Assembly (NCBI RefSeq): GCF_022637555.1
Contig: NZ_CP093342.1
Span: 3,596,001-3,660,000, forward strand
Source: Microbacterium sp. H1-D42
Lineage (GTDB): Bacteria; Actinomycetota; Actinomycetes; Actinomycetales; Microbacteriaceae
Direction of reading: 5' to 3'
DNA length: 64,000 nt
The first letter of the stretch is position 1. Each line of letters starts with the position of its first letter. The notes beneath the pieces were generated by a model, which saw only the letters and a program-made list of their open reading frames with translations, was not told the origin of the DNA and did no database searches. Positions 7,569-18,370 of the stretch are shown piece by piece. A program made the translations under genes and the position numbers.

Positions 7569-10500
7569 TTACGCCTCGCGGCGGCGGCGCAGCACGAGCA
7601 TCAGGATGCCCACACCGATCAGCAGACCGGCCAGCACGATGATCGCGCCGGACAGCAGCGGGCCGCCGGTGACGGCCAGGTCGGGCAGCTTCTCGAACTC
7701 GTTGCCGAGGTCGACGCTCGCCGTGCTCTCACCGTCACCGGTCACGATGATGGTGATGGCGTCGCCGTCCTGCTGGTCGAGGGCGACGGTCTCGTCATCG
7801 CTCGTCCAGGTCGCACCGTGCCAGCGCGCGTTGGCCGGAACCTCGGCGGCGGTCTCGGTGAGCGTCACCTCGGTGCCCATCGGCAGGTTCTCGATGACGG
7901 TCGCCTCACCGGCGCGCACCTCGATGTCGGTCTGCTGGGTCTCGCCGAGCAGATCGGTCCAGGTGGCGGTGACGGGGAAAGCGACGTCCTTGACGAGGCC
8001 TGCCCCACTGCCGGTGAGCGACTTGTTCACTGCCAGGCTGCCGAGCTTCGCCGTGACGCTGTTGGTCACTGCGACCTTGGCATCCTTCGCGGCGCCGATG
8101 GTCAGCACGGCCGTGCCGTCCTCGTGCGCCACGATGGCGTCACCAGACCACACAGGGGTGTTCCAGGTGAACGCGGCGCCATCTTCAATGGTCAGCTCAG
8201 ACAGCGTGACCGTGGTGCCGTGCGGCAGGTCCTGCCCGAACGGCACCGGAGTGCCGTCTGTGGGCAGGGTCACCTCGGCCGACATCGGCTCATCGCCGTC
8301 GAGCCAGGACGCCGTCACGGTGACCGTCTCGGGCACATCCGGGTTGTCCATCAGGATGCCGGTGACGGCCTTCGACAGTGTGAAGGTGCCAGGTGCCCAG
8401 GTGGCCTCGTTTACGACGGTCACCAGGGTGGTGTCACCCTGCTGGTCGGAGACGATGATCTCAGCGGAGCCGTCACCGTTGTCAGTGACATCGTCACCGC
8501 TGATGGTGATGGAATCCCAGATCACCGTGTCGAACGCAGGTCGCTCGCCCTCAGTGATCGTGACGACGGTGCCTGCCGGCAGGTCGACGCCGAGCGAGGT
8601 CGGCTCGACAGCGTTGATGGTGAGTTCCTTCGAGAACTCCTCGTCGCCGATCGTCCAGGTCGCGGTGACCGGGAACTCGGTGGCGGGGTCCACCTCTTCG
8701 GTCGCGTCTCCGGCGATGCCCTTGATCAGACTGATGCCGGCGACCGACGTGGCCGCATGGTTCTCCAGCAGAACCTGAGCTTCGCCGTCGCGGGTGATCG
8801 AGACGACCGCAGAGGTGCCATCGACCGCCACGCCATCACCAGACCAGACCGGAGCCGACCAGGCAATGCTCGAGCCGTCGACAAGCGGCGTCTCGACCAG
8901 AGTGACCTTCGTGCCGATCAGCAGGTTCTCGCCAAGGGCGACTGGCGTGCCATCGGTCGGGACCGCCAGCGTCTTCTCACCGTCGACACCGTCCTGGGTC
9001 CAGGTCGCGGTGACCGTGACGTTCTCCGGCACAGCCGGGTTCTCAGCCTGCGCGCCCGTGACGGACTTCGCGATCGAGAACGTGCCGACCGTGCGCTCGA
9101 CATGGTTCGTCACCGTGACGACCACCGGTGCGGTTGCATGCGCGGCAGCGACTTCGATGCTCGCCGGGCTGATGACGGGAGCCGACCAGGTCAACCGGTC
9201 GTCGTCAGTCGGCTGCGCCTCGGAGAAGTTCACGGTCGCGCCGATCGGCAGGTCCTTGATCGTGACGGTTTCGCCCGCCTTGATCTGCAGAACCCGATCG
9301 GCCTGTGCCGGGAAGCCCTCACCGAGCTTGCTCGTGTCGATCTTCGCCGTGACGACGTAGGACTTGTCCTCGTCGACCAGGGCGAGCGCAGCCTCGGGTC
9401 CGGTGAGCGCCTTGGTCACGTCGATCATGCCCAGCTCGGCCTCGTTGACCAGGCCGACCTTGACGTCGGTGCTCGGCGCGAATGCGACCGTCGCCGTCTT
9501 GCCGTCGGCGCTCGGCGTGACACCGTCGGATGCCGCGAACACCGGGCTTCCCCAGGTGACGCCAGGGACGTTCGGGAACGTCGGCTCCGAGAGCTCAGCG
9601 GTCCAGCCAGGACCCGAGAGGTTGAGCTGACCCTTGACAACCGCGCCGTTCACGGGCACCTGCAGGTCGTACTCCTTCTCGAGGTCACCCGACGGGCTGA
9701 ACTCCTTCACGTGCACGGTGAACTCCGTGCCGTCGGCGACGAATTCCGCACCGGGAGTGTCAGCGAGCGACTTCGAGATGCTGAAGCTGCTCGGCGCCCA
9801 GGTGGCCTCGTTGACGACGGTCACCAGGGTGGTGTCACCCTGCTGGTCGGAGACGATGATCTCGGCGGAGCCGTCACCGTTGTCGGTGACATCGTCACCG
9901 CTGATGGTGATCGAACCCCACACGACCGTGTCGATACCGGGGCGCTTGCCCTCGGTGATCGTCACGACAGTGCCCGCAGGCAGCTCGACACCCAGAGGCG
10001 TCGGCTTCACCGCATTGATCATCAGATCCTTTGTAACGGTCTCGTCCTCGGCATCCGTCCAGGTCGCGGTGACCGGGAACTCCGTGTCAGCGTCGACCTC
10101 ACCGGCCGCCGCTCCCGCGATGCCCTTGATCAGGCTGATGTCGGCGACCGACGTGGCCGCGTGATTCTCGAGATCGACATGCGCCTCAACATCCCGCACG
10201 ATCGTCACGACCGCCGACGAACCATCAACGGTCACACCAGTACCAGACCAGACCGGAGCCGACCAGGCAATGCTCGAGCCGTCGACAAGCGGCGTCTCGA
10301 CCAGCGTGACCTTCGTGCCGATCAACAGGTCAGCACCCAGATCGACCGGCGAGCCATCGGTCGGAACCGTCAGCACCTTCTCGCCATCGACACCCTCCTG
10401 CGTCCAGCTCGCGGTGACCGTGACGTTCTCAGGAACAGCCGGGTTCTCAGCCTGCGCGCCCGTGACCGACTTCGCGATCGAGAACGTGCCCAGCGTGCGC

Positions 10501-13199
10501 TCGACGTGGTTGGTGACCGTCACGGCGGCGGGCTCGGTCGCGTGCTCCGCACCGATCGTGATCGGGTTGGGGCTGATGACCGGCGCCGACCAGGTGACGT
10601 CGTCATCACTGGTGGGCTTCGTCTCCGAGAAGGTGACGATGGCGCCGATCGGCAGGTCCTTGAGCGTGACCGTCTCGCCCGCCTTGACGCCGAACTCGCG
10701 ATCAGCCTGCGTGGGGACGCCCTCGCCGAGCTTGCTCGTGTCGATCTTGACCATGACCTTGTAGGTCTGGTCGGGGTCGACCAGAGCGGTCGCAGCCTCA
10801 GGACCGGTCAGCGCCTTGGTCACGGCGACGCTGCCAAGCAGGGCGCGGTTCTCAACGCTCACCTTGATGTTGCTGCCAGGCGTGAGAGCAGCGACCGCGG
10901 TCGTGCCGTCGGCACTGGGCGTGACGCCGTCAGACGCCTTGAAGATGGGCTTACCCCAGGCGACACCCGGCACGCTCGGGAAGGTCGGCTCTGAGAGCTC
11001 GATCGTCCAGCCATTGCCACGGGCGTTGAGGCCGCTGATCGGATCGCCGTTGACCGGCACCTGCAGGTCGTACTCGTTCTGAGCCACGCCCTTCGGGTCG
11101 ATCTCCTTGACGTGCACGGTGAACTTCGTACCTGCGGGCACGAACTCGGCACCAGGGGTGTCGGCGAGGAGCTTCGAGATCGCCACGGAACCGCGGGTCA
11201 CACCGGTTCCGGTGCCAGATCCCTTGTTGCTCTGGGTCATCGAGTCGGTGAAGCTGATGCCCTTGCCGGTGAGCTCGTTCCCGTACACGGTGCCCGGTGC
11301 GTCCATGCCACCACTGGTGGTGCAGGTCGTGTAGCTGAGCGTGTACTGGTACTCGCGGCTGAAGCCGTCGCTGACCCCGCCGGTCGGCTGCGGCAGCTTC
11401 GGCGGGGCGACCTTGAACGTGATCTTCTGACCGTCGACCGAAACGTCAGTGGTGTCGGTGAGGTCAACGGTGGCGAGGCCCCCCTTGTTGATCTGATCCA
11501 CCGCCTGCACCCTCAGGTTCAGGCGGGAAGCCAATCCGCCGGTCGGGTCGCCGGCCTCGCAGATGGCCTGCGTGTCGGACAGCACGTCGAACAGCGTGAG
11601 CGCTCCGGTCGGATCGAAAGCGCCTTCTGCGGGGCTCTCGGGGTCGAGCAGCGCACCGGGGATCGTGACGTTCCAGTTCAGCGTCGTCTGCGGCATGTGC
11701 TGGACGCCGTCGATCGTCACCGGCGTGGTGTTGATCTTGCCGTCCTTGCCCTCGGAACGGCCCGGCACCTTGGCTTCGGTCGTCGCGATCTTGCCGTCGA
11801 CGTCCACGCTGTTCGTGTACCCGGTGCCGCCTTCGGGAAGGTCGGTCGAGGTCACGCAGGTGTCGTACGCGACGATGTAGCGGTAGTCCGACTTCTTGAA
11901 GTCGAACGAACCGCTGCCGGTCGTGAACTTCATGCTGAACGCCTGCGTGGAAGTGGTCGTGGCGGTGCGGGTGAGCAGGTCCGTGATGTCACGATCCTTC
12001 TGGTTGCTCGGTCCGTAGCGCTCGAAGACGCGCAGGCCGCTCACGGTGTCTTCGCACACCTGGTGCCCGGCGCCGAGCGTCTCGCTGAAGGTGAAGGAGT
12101 CCTTGCCGAACAGCTGGTCGCCGGGGATTACGACGCTCCAGGCGATCTTTCCATTGCGGTCGGCGCCGCCGAGCACGCTGCCCGACTTGGTCAGGTCGTC
12201 GTGCCACGGCTGGTTGGTGACGGTGCCGATGCCCTGGCCGGCCTCACCCCAGCCCTCTATCTGCATGGAGTTGTCGTACTTCGTGCCGGAGGGGTCGATC
12301 TGGCCGTCGGGCGTGCAGGTCTGGTACGTGATGCGGTAGGTGACGTCCTTGCTCCAACCGGCGTCGGGCTCGCTGAGAACGATGTCGAATCCTGCGGCGC
12401 CTGCAACCGGCTGCGTCTCGACCAGGTCCGTCACATCGACCACGGTGTCGCCGCGCACCGTCTGCACCTTGAAGCCGGTCGGGGCACACAGCACGTGACC
12501 CGCGCCGAACGTGTCGGTGATGTGCGCATCGCCGCCTGCGGCAGCGAGGTTCGCACCGGGGATGTCGACGGTCCAGGTCATCGACCAGTTGTTGCCGTTC
12601 ATCACACCAGACTTCGAGACCTCGCCCGGCAGCTCGATGCCATCATCGATGCCGCCGCCACCCGGCAGCACCACGTTGCCCGGGGTGCCGTTCAGGTCGA
12701 ACTCGACCTCGGTCGCGGTCGTCGCCTTGGTGGCCTTGACCTCGAACTCCCAAGTGCCCTGCACCAGTTCAGGCTTCGTCGTCACCAGTGAAGTGAGCGT
12801 GCACGTCGCGATCCCGGTGCCGGGATCGGTCATGCAGTTGCCCCACACCTCGTTGTCCGGCGCCGGGCCGAGCAGCTGGAATGGAACCGCCTCGGGGAAG
12901 TCGAACTCATCGGGCAGCCCGATGGTGAACTCGTCACCCTCCTTGGGATTCGCCATGGTGGCATCCCAGCTTCCCGACACGGTTACCGTGTCACCGACTG
13001 TGAGCTGCCCATCGTCCGGTGTGAGTGTGACGTCGCCGACGACGATGTCCGAATTGGCCGCGGCCACAGCAGCGGCCGGCACCGAGACGAGTCCGATGAT
13101 CGCCAGCAGGCCGACGCTCAGCGCGGCGACGATGCGGCGGACAGCACCGGACGGCGCTGAAGAATGGCGCGCTTGAGCGGGCGCGTGAAACGTATGCAT
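7569..13199 (-). CDS. Giant repeat surface adhesin with an LAxTG sortase signal
   Basis: The 1876-residue protein has a signal peptide (residues about 20-47, ending 'VPAAAVAAANS'), an N-terminal beta-rich region of about 620 residues resembling actinobacterial SpaA/adhesin-like domains, and ten Ig-like repeats of 100-130 residues from about residue 672 (DUF5979-like; each begins in the style of 'GTFSIAKSVTGAQAENP' or 'GSVAVTKALTGPEAA'). The tail reads 'LPDLAVTGG', a membrane segment, then RRRREA. LAVTG matches the LAxTG signal of class E sortases known from high-GC Gram-positives, so the protein should be covalently wall-anchored. GGGGAGA precedes the ATG. Repeats 1-4 and 5-8 are a recent tandem duplication. 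The likely role is adhesion or surface structure; the ligand is unknown. No sortase gene is in the window. Confidence 0.85.
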   Translation of the reverse strand: MHTFHAPAQARHSSAPSGAVRRIVAALSVGLLAIIGLVSVPAAAVAAANSDIVVGDVTLTPDDGQLTVGDTVTVSGSWDATMANPKEGDEFTIGLPDEFDFPEAVPFQLLGPAPDNEVWGNCMTDPGTGIATCTLTSLVTTKPELVQGTWEFEVKATKATTATEVEFDLNGTPGNVVLPGGGGIDDGIELPGEVSKSGVMNGNNWSMTWTVDIPGANLAAAGGDAHITDTFGAGHVLCAPTGFKVQTVRGDTVVDVTDLVETQPVAGAAGFDIVLSEPDAGWSKDVTYRITYQTCTPDGQIDPSGTKYDNSMQIEGWGEAGQGIGTVTNQPWHDDLTKSGSVLGGADRNGKIAWSVVIPGDQLFGKDSFTFSETLGAGHQVCEDTVSGLRVFERYGPSNQKDRDITDLLTRTATTTSTQAFSMKFTTGSGSFDFKKSDYRYIVAYDTCVTSTDLPEGGTGYTNSVDVDGKIATTEAKVPGRSEGKDGKINTTPVTIDGVQHMPQTTLNWNVTIPGALLDPESPAEGAFDPTGALTLFDVLSDTQAICEAGDPTGGLASRLNLRVQAVDQINKGGLATVDLTDTTDVSVDGQKITFKVAPPKLPQPTGGVSDGFSREYQYTLSYTTCTTSGGMDAPGTVYGNELTGKGISFTDSMTQSNKGSGTGTGVTRGSVAISKLLADTPGAEFVPAGTKFTVHVKEIDPKGVAQNEYDLQVPVNGDPISGLNARGNGWTIELSEPTFPSVPGVAWGKPIFKASDGVTPSADGTTAVAALTPGSNIKVSVENRALLGSVAVTKALTGPEAATALVDPDQTYKVMVKIDTSKLGEGVPTQADREFGVKAGETVTLKDLPIGAIVTFSETKPTSDDDVTWSAPVISPNPITIGAEHATEPAAVTVTNHVERTLGTFSIAKSVTGAQAENPAVPENVTVTASWTQEGVDGEKVLTVPTDGSPVDLGADLLIGTKVTLVETPLVDGSSIAWSAPVWSGTGVTVDGSSAVVTIVRDVEAHVDLENHAATSVADISLIKGIAGAAAGEVDADTEFPVTATWTDAEDETVTKDLMINAVKPTPLGVELPAGTVVTITEGKRPGIDTVVWGSITISGDDVTDNGDGSAEIIVSDQQGDTTLVTVVNEATWAPSSFSISKSLADTPGAEFVADGTEFTVHVKEFSPSGDLEKEYDLQVPVNGAVVKGQLNLSGPGWTAELSEPTFPNVPGVTWGSPVFAASDGVTPSADGKTATVAFAPSTDVKVGLVNEAELGMIDVTKALTGPEAALALVDEDKSYVVTAKIDTSKLGEGFPAQADRVLQIKAGETVTIKDLPIGATVNFSEAQPTDDDRLTWSAPVISPASIEVAAAHATAPVVVTVTNHVERTVGTFSIAKSVTGAQAENPAVPENVTVTATWTQDGVDGEKTLAVPTDGTPVALGENLLIGTKVTLVETPLVDGSSIAWSAPVWSGDGVAVDGTSAVVSITRDGEAQVLLENHAATSVAGISLIKGIAGDATEEVDPATEFPVTATWTIGDEEFSKELTINAVEPTSLGVDLPAGTVVTITEGERPAFDTVIWDSITISGDDVTDNGDGSAEIIVSDQQGDTTLVTVVNEATWAPGTFTLSKAVTGILMDNPDVPETVTVTASWLDGDEPMSAEVTLPTDGTPVPFGQDLPHGTTVTLSELTIEDGAAFTWNTPVWSGDAIVAHEDGTAVLTIGAAKDAKVAVTNSVTAKLGSLAVNKSLTGSGAGLVKDVAFPVTATWTDLLGETQQTDIEVRAGEATVIENLPMGTEVTLTETAAEVPANARWHGATWTSDDETVALDQQDGDAITIIVTGDGESTASVDLGNEFEKLPDLAVTGGPLLSGAIIVLAGLLIGVGILMLVLRRRREA
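8389..11190 (-). repeat. Tandem duplication of a 1.4-kb four-domain block within the adhesin
   Basis: Long near-identical DNA stretches recur at a spacing of 1401-1404 bases. Examples are GTGGCCTCGT at 8401 and 9802 with the following 60 bases, and GGAGCCGACCAGGCAATGCT at 8851 and 10255. The unit is four Ig-like domains (467-468 codons). The two copies are in frame, so the duplication lengthens the protein stalk. Confidence 0.75.
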
Positions 13200-13285
13200 T
13201 TGTCTCCCCTACAAGACATGCCTGTCCCGTGCGCCCCCGCGCACGTGAAAGTCCCTCGGACAGACATACGATCATTGACCGGGAC

Positions 13286-13326
13286 GGGTTCCCAGCCGGC
13301 CCGAAACCGGGCATCAAGGGGAACCC
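13286..13326. repeat. Inverted repeat in the adhesin/argG intergenic gap
   Basis: GGGTTCCC (13286-13293) pairs with GGGAACCC (13319-13326), enclosing a second small hairpin GCCCG-aaac-CGGGC. It lies upstream of the divergent adhesin and argG genes and may be part of the adhesin 5' leader or an operator. The rest of this 242-base gap shows no clear gene. Confidence 0.35.
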
Positions 13327-13336
13327 TAGCGCATAG

Positions 13337-14887
<1,551 letters not shown>

Positions 14888-14960
14888 GCGCCAGCGCCTT
14901 CGGGCGCGGCGCGCCCTCCCGTTTGCGAATCGGGAGCCGACACGCCAGAAGACCCACAGC

Positions 14961-15012
14961 AAAGGAGGGTTTCCCGGGTTCGAGAGTCTTCGAACCCGGG
15001 AAACCCTCCTTT
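14961..15012 (+). terminator. 52-base perfect hairpin downstream of argG
   Basis: Perfect 23-base arms (14961-14983 and 14990-15012, beginning AAAGGAGGGTTTCCCGGG) surround a 6-base loop, 73 bases after the argG stop and just before the TetR operator. Position and stability suggest an argG terminator. The left arm begins with A3 and the right arm ends with T3. Confidence 0.65.
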
Positions 15013-15037
15013 CACGTCCGACATCGGGCATCCGCGC

Positions 15038-15076
15038 GTAACTATCTTGCACAAGTGTGTGCAAGATAGTTACACT
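15038..15076 (+). promoter_or_regulatory. 36-bp palindromic TetR operator and promoter
   Basis: GTAACTATCTTGCACA (15038-15053), a 4-base centre (AGTG) and the exact complement (15058-15073) form a perfect operator. It covers a possible -35 (TTGCAC, 15047-15052) and touches a -10 (TACACT, 15071-15076) placed 6 bases before the ATG at 15083. This implies autorepression and a leaderless transcript. Confidence 0.7.
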
Positions 15077-15082
15077 TGGTGC

Positions 15083-15751
15083 ATGGTCACTCCCCGCACC
15101 CCGCGCGCCGACGCGCGCGCGAACCGCACTGGCATCCTCGACGCCGCGCGCAGCGCGCTCGCCCGTGACCCCTTCGCCTCGGTGGATGCGATCGCCCGCA
15201 GCGCCGGTCTGTCGCGGCGCACGCTGTACGGGCACTTCGACGACCGCGACGCGCTGGTTCGCGAGCTCATCATCACCGGTGCACAGCGGTTCAACGCGCT
15301 GGCGGAATCCGTCGACGACGACGACCCGCAGATCGCGCTCGCGCGCCTCGCAGCACTGCTGTGGCATGAGGCCGCACACGTGCAGGTCACCGCAGCGCTC
15401 GCGCTCGACGAGGCCCATCTGCCGCAGACGGCTGAGGCCCTGGCCCCGTTGCGACGGGTCGTCGCCGACATCGTGCGCCGCGGCCAGAGCACGGGCAGCC
15501 AGAGCAGTTCCAGCCAGAACAGCGGCGGACTGCGCACCGACGTCGCCGCGGACGTGCTCTCCCGCCTGATCGAAGAGGTCGCCCGCACTGTCGTCGCCCG
15601 CGACGTGATCGGACCTGACACCTCCTCTCCTGCAGCCGCCGACCTCGCCGTGCGCACGGTGCTCAGCATCGCAGGACTGTCGTGGCGCGAAGCGGATGCC
15701 CTGCTGCGGGCGCACCCGGATGTGCTTTCGGTCGCGACGGACTCCGAGTGA
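15083..15751 (+). CDS. TetR-family regulator controlling the YhgE/Pip operon
   Basis: The 222-residue protein has an N-terminal TetR helix-turn-helix ('VDAIARSAGLSRRTLYGHFD', about residues 33-52) and a helical ligand-binding domain without recognisable effector residues. The ATG at 15083 is preferred over 15047, because the longer start would place coding sequence across the 36-bp operator and promoter. It is the first gene of a probable three-gene operon with the ATPase-like gene (13 bases later) and the YhgE/Pip gene. It probably represses its own operon and is relieved by a small molecule that the membrane protein handles. Confidence 0.85.
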   Translation: MVTPRTPRADARANRTGILDAARSALARDPFASVDAIARSAGLSRRTLYGHFDDRDALVRELIITGAQRFNALAESVDDDDPQIALARLAALLWHEAAHVQVTAALALDEAHLPQTAEALAPLRRVVADIVRRGQSTGSQSSSSQNSGGLRTDVAADVLSRLIEEVARTVVARDVIGPDTSSPAAADLAVRTVLSIAGLSWREADALLRAHPDVLSVATDSE

Positions 15752-15764
15752 GGAAGGACCCGGC

Positions 15765-16424
15765 ATGAAGATCACCCTGAACGGCATCTCGAAGGGCCGC
15801 CGAGGGCAGGCGCTGCCCGAGATGAGCCTCGCGTTCGAGTCCGGCCACGCCCGATTCGTGCTCGCCGAGACCGAGCAGCGCCCCACAGTGCTCGGCCTGA
15901 TCGCCTCTGGTCGCATGCGACCAGACACCGGTCGCGTCACGATCGACGGCACGACGGATGCCAGTGCCCTGCGCCGACGCGTGGCACTGGTCGACGCCCC
16001 AGAGGTCAGCGACCCGCATTCCGACGTCACCGTCGGGGGCGTCGTCGGCGAGGAGCTCATGTTCGCTGGACTCCCCGCCACCGGGTTGCACGCCAGACGC
16101 TGGCTCAGCGCACTCGGCTTCGACGATCTCGTCGGCACGCCGATCGGCGTGATCGACCCGGCGGCGCGCGTGCGGATCCTGTGCGAGCTCGCCGTGCTGC
16201 GCAAGGGCGTGGACGGCCTCGTGCTCGTCGCCCCCGACCGGCACGGCGGACGTCCGGACGGCTGGTGGCGCATCTCGGCGGAGTTCGCCGAGCGCGGGTA
16301 CGCCGTGCTCGTGATCGTCGGCGGCGCAGCCGCGGCCGTGATCTCAGAGATGCCCGAGACGCTCAGCACCGACCACCTGTCGGATGCCGCGAACGCAGCC
16401 CGTGAGTTGGAGGACGGCGAATGA
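15765..16424 (+). CDS. Degenerate ABC-type ATPase-like partner of YhgE/Pip
   Basis: The 219-residue protein follows the outline of an ABC ATP-binding subunit ('MKITLNGISKGRRGQALPEM', a 'GRVTIDGTTD' turn after the P-loop, 'LSALGFDDLVGTPIGVID' where the signature helix lies). All nucleotide motifs are altered. The Walker A position reads 'VLAETEQRPTVLGLI' with no GxxGxGKS. There is no LSGGQ. The Walker B position reads 'GLVLVAPDRHG' with no Asp-Glu. It is probably a pseudo-ATPase or regulatory subunit. It overlaps the YhgE/Pip gene by four bases (ATGA), so a 1:1 partnership is likely. Upstream AGGAAGG precedes the ATG. Confidence 0.65.
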   Translation: MKITLNGISKGRRGQALPEMSLAFESGHARFVLAETEQRPTVLGLIASGRMRPDTGRVTIDGTTDASALRRRVALVDAPEVSDPHSDVTVGGVVGEELMFAGLPATGLHARRWLSALGFDDLVGTPIGVIDPAARVRILCELAVLRKGVDGLVLVAPDRHGGRPDGWWRISAEFAERGYAVLVIVGGAAAAVISEMPETLSTDHLSDAANAARELEDGE

Positions 16425-18256
16425 AGGTCCCCTCGATGATCGCCGCAGAACTGCGGCGGCTGATGGCGAGCCCGATGGCCGTGGTGGCGCTGGTCGCCCT
16501 GCTGGCGGTGCCGATCCTCTACGGTGGCCTCTACCTCTGGGCCAATCAGGACCCGTATGGCAAGTTCAGCGAAGTCCCCGTCGCACTGGTCGTCGACGAT
16601 GCCGGGGTCTCGGCCGATGCAGGCGCCTCGGCCGGCACCGGCACCGAGTCCGAGAACTACGGCGACGAGGTCGCGGACAACCTGCTCGAGGACGGCTCAT
16701 TCGACTGGCGGGTGATGACAGCATCCGACGCCGCCGCAGCCCTGTCCGACGGCACGGTCGACTTCACCGTCACCATCCCCTCCGACTTCTCCGAAGCCCT
16801 CGCCTCGGTTGCGGGCGACGATCCGCACCAGGCGCGCATCGAGCTCGAGACGAACGACGCCAACAACTACCTCGCGTCATCCATCGGCACGCAGGCCGTG
16901 GAGCAGATCCGTCGCTCCGTCGCGGAGATGGTCGGATCCGAGGCCGCCGGCCGGCTGCTCACCGGGCTCAGCGATGTGCGCGACAGCCTGGCCGAGGCCA
17001 CCGACGGCGCCAGCCGCCTCTCGGACGGCGCCGGCACCGCGCAGCAGGGCGCGACCACGCTGACGACGGGGCTCGGCTCGCTCGCGGACGGCACGCAGAC
17101 GCTCGCCGGCGGTGCGAAGACGCTGGCCGACGGTGCCTCGCAGGTCAGCGCCGGCAACGGCAGACTGGCCTCGATCGCCGACGAGGTCGGAACGCTCACC
17201 CAGCAGGCGACCGATGCGCTGCCCACCGCACGCGCCGACCTCGCGCAGGCGATGACCGAGCAGGGCCTGACCCCGGAGCAGATCGATGCCGTGCTCGCCC
17301 GGCTCGATCCGCTGGCAGCGAAGGTCCGCGACGGCAACGCGAAAGCCCAGGGTGCGGTCGCCCAGATCGAGCAGCTCGCCGCCGGAGCGAAGCAGGTCGC
17401 AGACGGGGCCGCGCGGCTGGCAGAGGGCGCCAGCAGCGCAGCCGCCGGTGCCGCCTCGGCCCACGACGGCGCCGCCCGGCTGAGTGACGGACTCGGCACC
17501 CTCGGCACGGGCATCGGCACTCTGCACGACGGCCTGGCGTCAGGGGTCGAAGCGATCCCGGCATCCACCCCTGATCTGCGCACGCTGCAGGCAGACACCA
17601 TCGCCGACCCGGTCAAGGTCTCCAGCGACAAGGTCGCCGCGGCCAAGGACTACGGTCAGGGACTCGCACCCTTCTTCGCTGCACTGGCCGGGTGGATCGG
17701 CATCTACGCGCTGTTTCTGATCGTCAAGCCGATCTCCCGCCGCGCGGTGACCGCCCTGCACTCCCCCATCCGCATCACCCTGGCGGGGTGGCTCACGCCT
17801 GCACTGTTCGGCGCGCTGCAGATGGTCGGTCTGATGGCCGTGCTCGGCTTCATGCTCGGGTTCGACTTCGAGCATCCATGGGCCTCGCTCGGGGTGATGG
17901 TGATGGCATCGGCGACGTACGCGGCCATCATCCTCGCCCTGAACGTGTGGCTGGGGTCGGTCGGACAGTTCCTCGGCCTCGTGCTGATGGTGCTGCAGCT
18001 GGTGACGGCCGGCGGCACGTTCCCCTGGCAGACATTGCCAGAGCCGCTCGCCGCCCTGCACCATGTGCTGCCGATGAGCTACGTCGTCGACGCACTGCGG
18101 CAGCTGATGTACGGCGGCGACGCCTCCCGCGCGTTCTGGGACCTCGCGGTATTGGCGATCTGGCTCGTCGGCGCGCTCGTGTTCGCGGCGATCGGAGTGA
18201 CGCGCATGACGCACCGGCGCACGCTGCGCGACCTGCAGCCGAGCCTGATCGGGTGA
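16421..18256 (+). CDS. YhgE/Pip-family membrane protein
   Basis: The 611-residue protein has one N-terminal membrane segment (residues about 20-42), a large extracytoplasmic region and five or so C-terminal membrane segments of ABC-2-like character (from about residue 410). The extracytoplasmic part contains the heptad-like 'LADGTQTLAGGAKTLADGAS' repeats typical of the YhgE/Pip family (phage infection protein and ESX/type VII-associated relatives). Family roles include phage adsorption in Lactococcus and export-related functions. The operon partner lacks ATPase motifs, so active transport by this pair alone is doubtful. Control by the upstream TetR operator is likely. Confidence 0.85.
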   Translation: MKVPSMIAAELRRLMASPMAVVALVALLAVPILYGGLYLWANQDPYGKFSEVPVALVVDDAGVSADAGASAGTGTESENYGDEVADNLLEDGSFDWRVMTASDAAAALSDGTVDFTVTIPSDFSEALASVAGDDPHQARIELETNDANNYLASSIGTQAVEQIRRSVAEMVGSEAAGRLLTGLSDVRDSLAEATDGASRLSDGAGTAQQGATTLTTGLGSLADGTQTLAGGAKTLADGASQVSAGNGRLASIADEVGTLTQQATDALPTARADLAQAMTEQGLTPEQIDAVLARLDPLAAKVRDGNAKAQGAVAQIEQLAAGAKQVADGAARLAEGASSAAAGAASAHDGAARLSDGLGTLGTGIGTLHDGLASGVEAIPASTPDLRTLQADTIADPVKVSSDKVAAAKDYGQGLAPFFAALAGWIGIYALFLIVKPISRRAVTALHSPIRITLAGWLTPALFGALQMVGLMAVLGFMLGFDFEHPWASLGVMVMASATYAAIILALNVWLGSVGQFLGLVLMVLQLVTAGGTFPWQTLPEPLAALHHVLPMSYVVDALRQLMYGGDASRAFWDLAVLAIWLVGALVFAAIGVTRMTHRRTLRDLQPSLIG

Positions 18257-18370
18257 CGCCACTCGGTGGTCCGACGCAATAGGTAGGATGCGGAGGGTGC
18301 GCCGTTCCCGAGACGCGCACCCGAGCTCCGTGAGACGGAGTCCCACGTACTACCCGAGAGTCCTTCACTG

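Noticed and set aside
7221..10994. A very long open frame on the plus strand opposite the adhesin gene
   Set aside because: It mirrors the high-GC third-position bias and repeats of the real gene. Its translation is Arg/Asp/His-rich with no domain and no start context.
8389..11190. Mobile element or assembly error as the cause of the 1.4-kb repeat
   Set aside because: The copies are in frame, match domain borders and have diverged at many positions, so a real tandem duplication within the gene is more likely. A collapsed or expanded assembly cannot be fully excluded.
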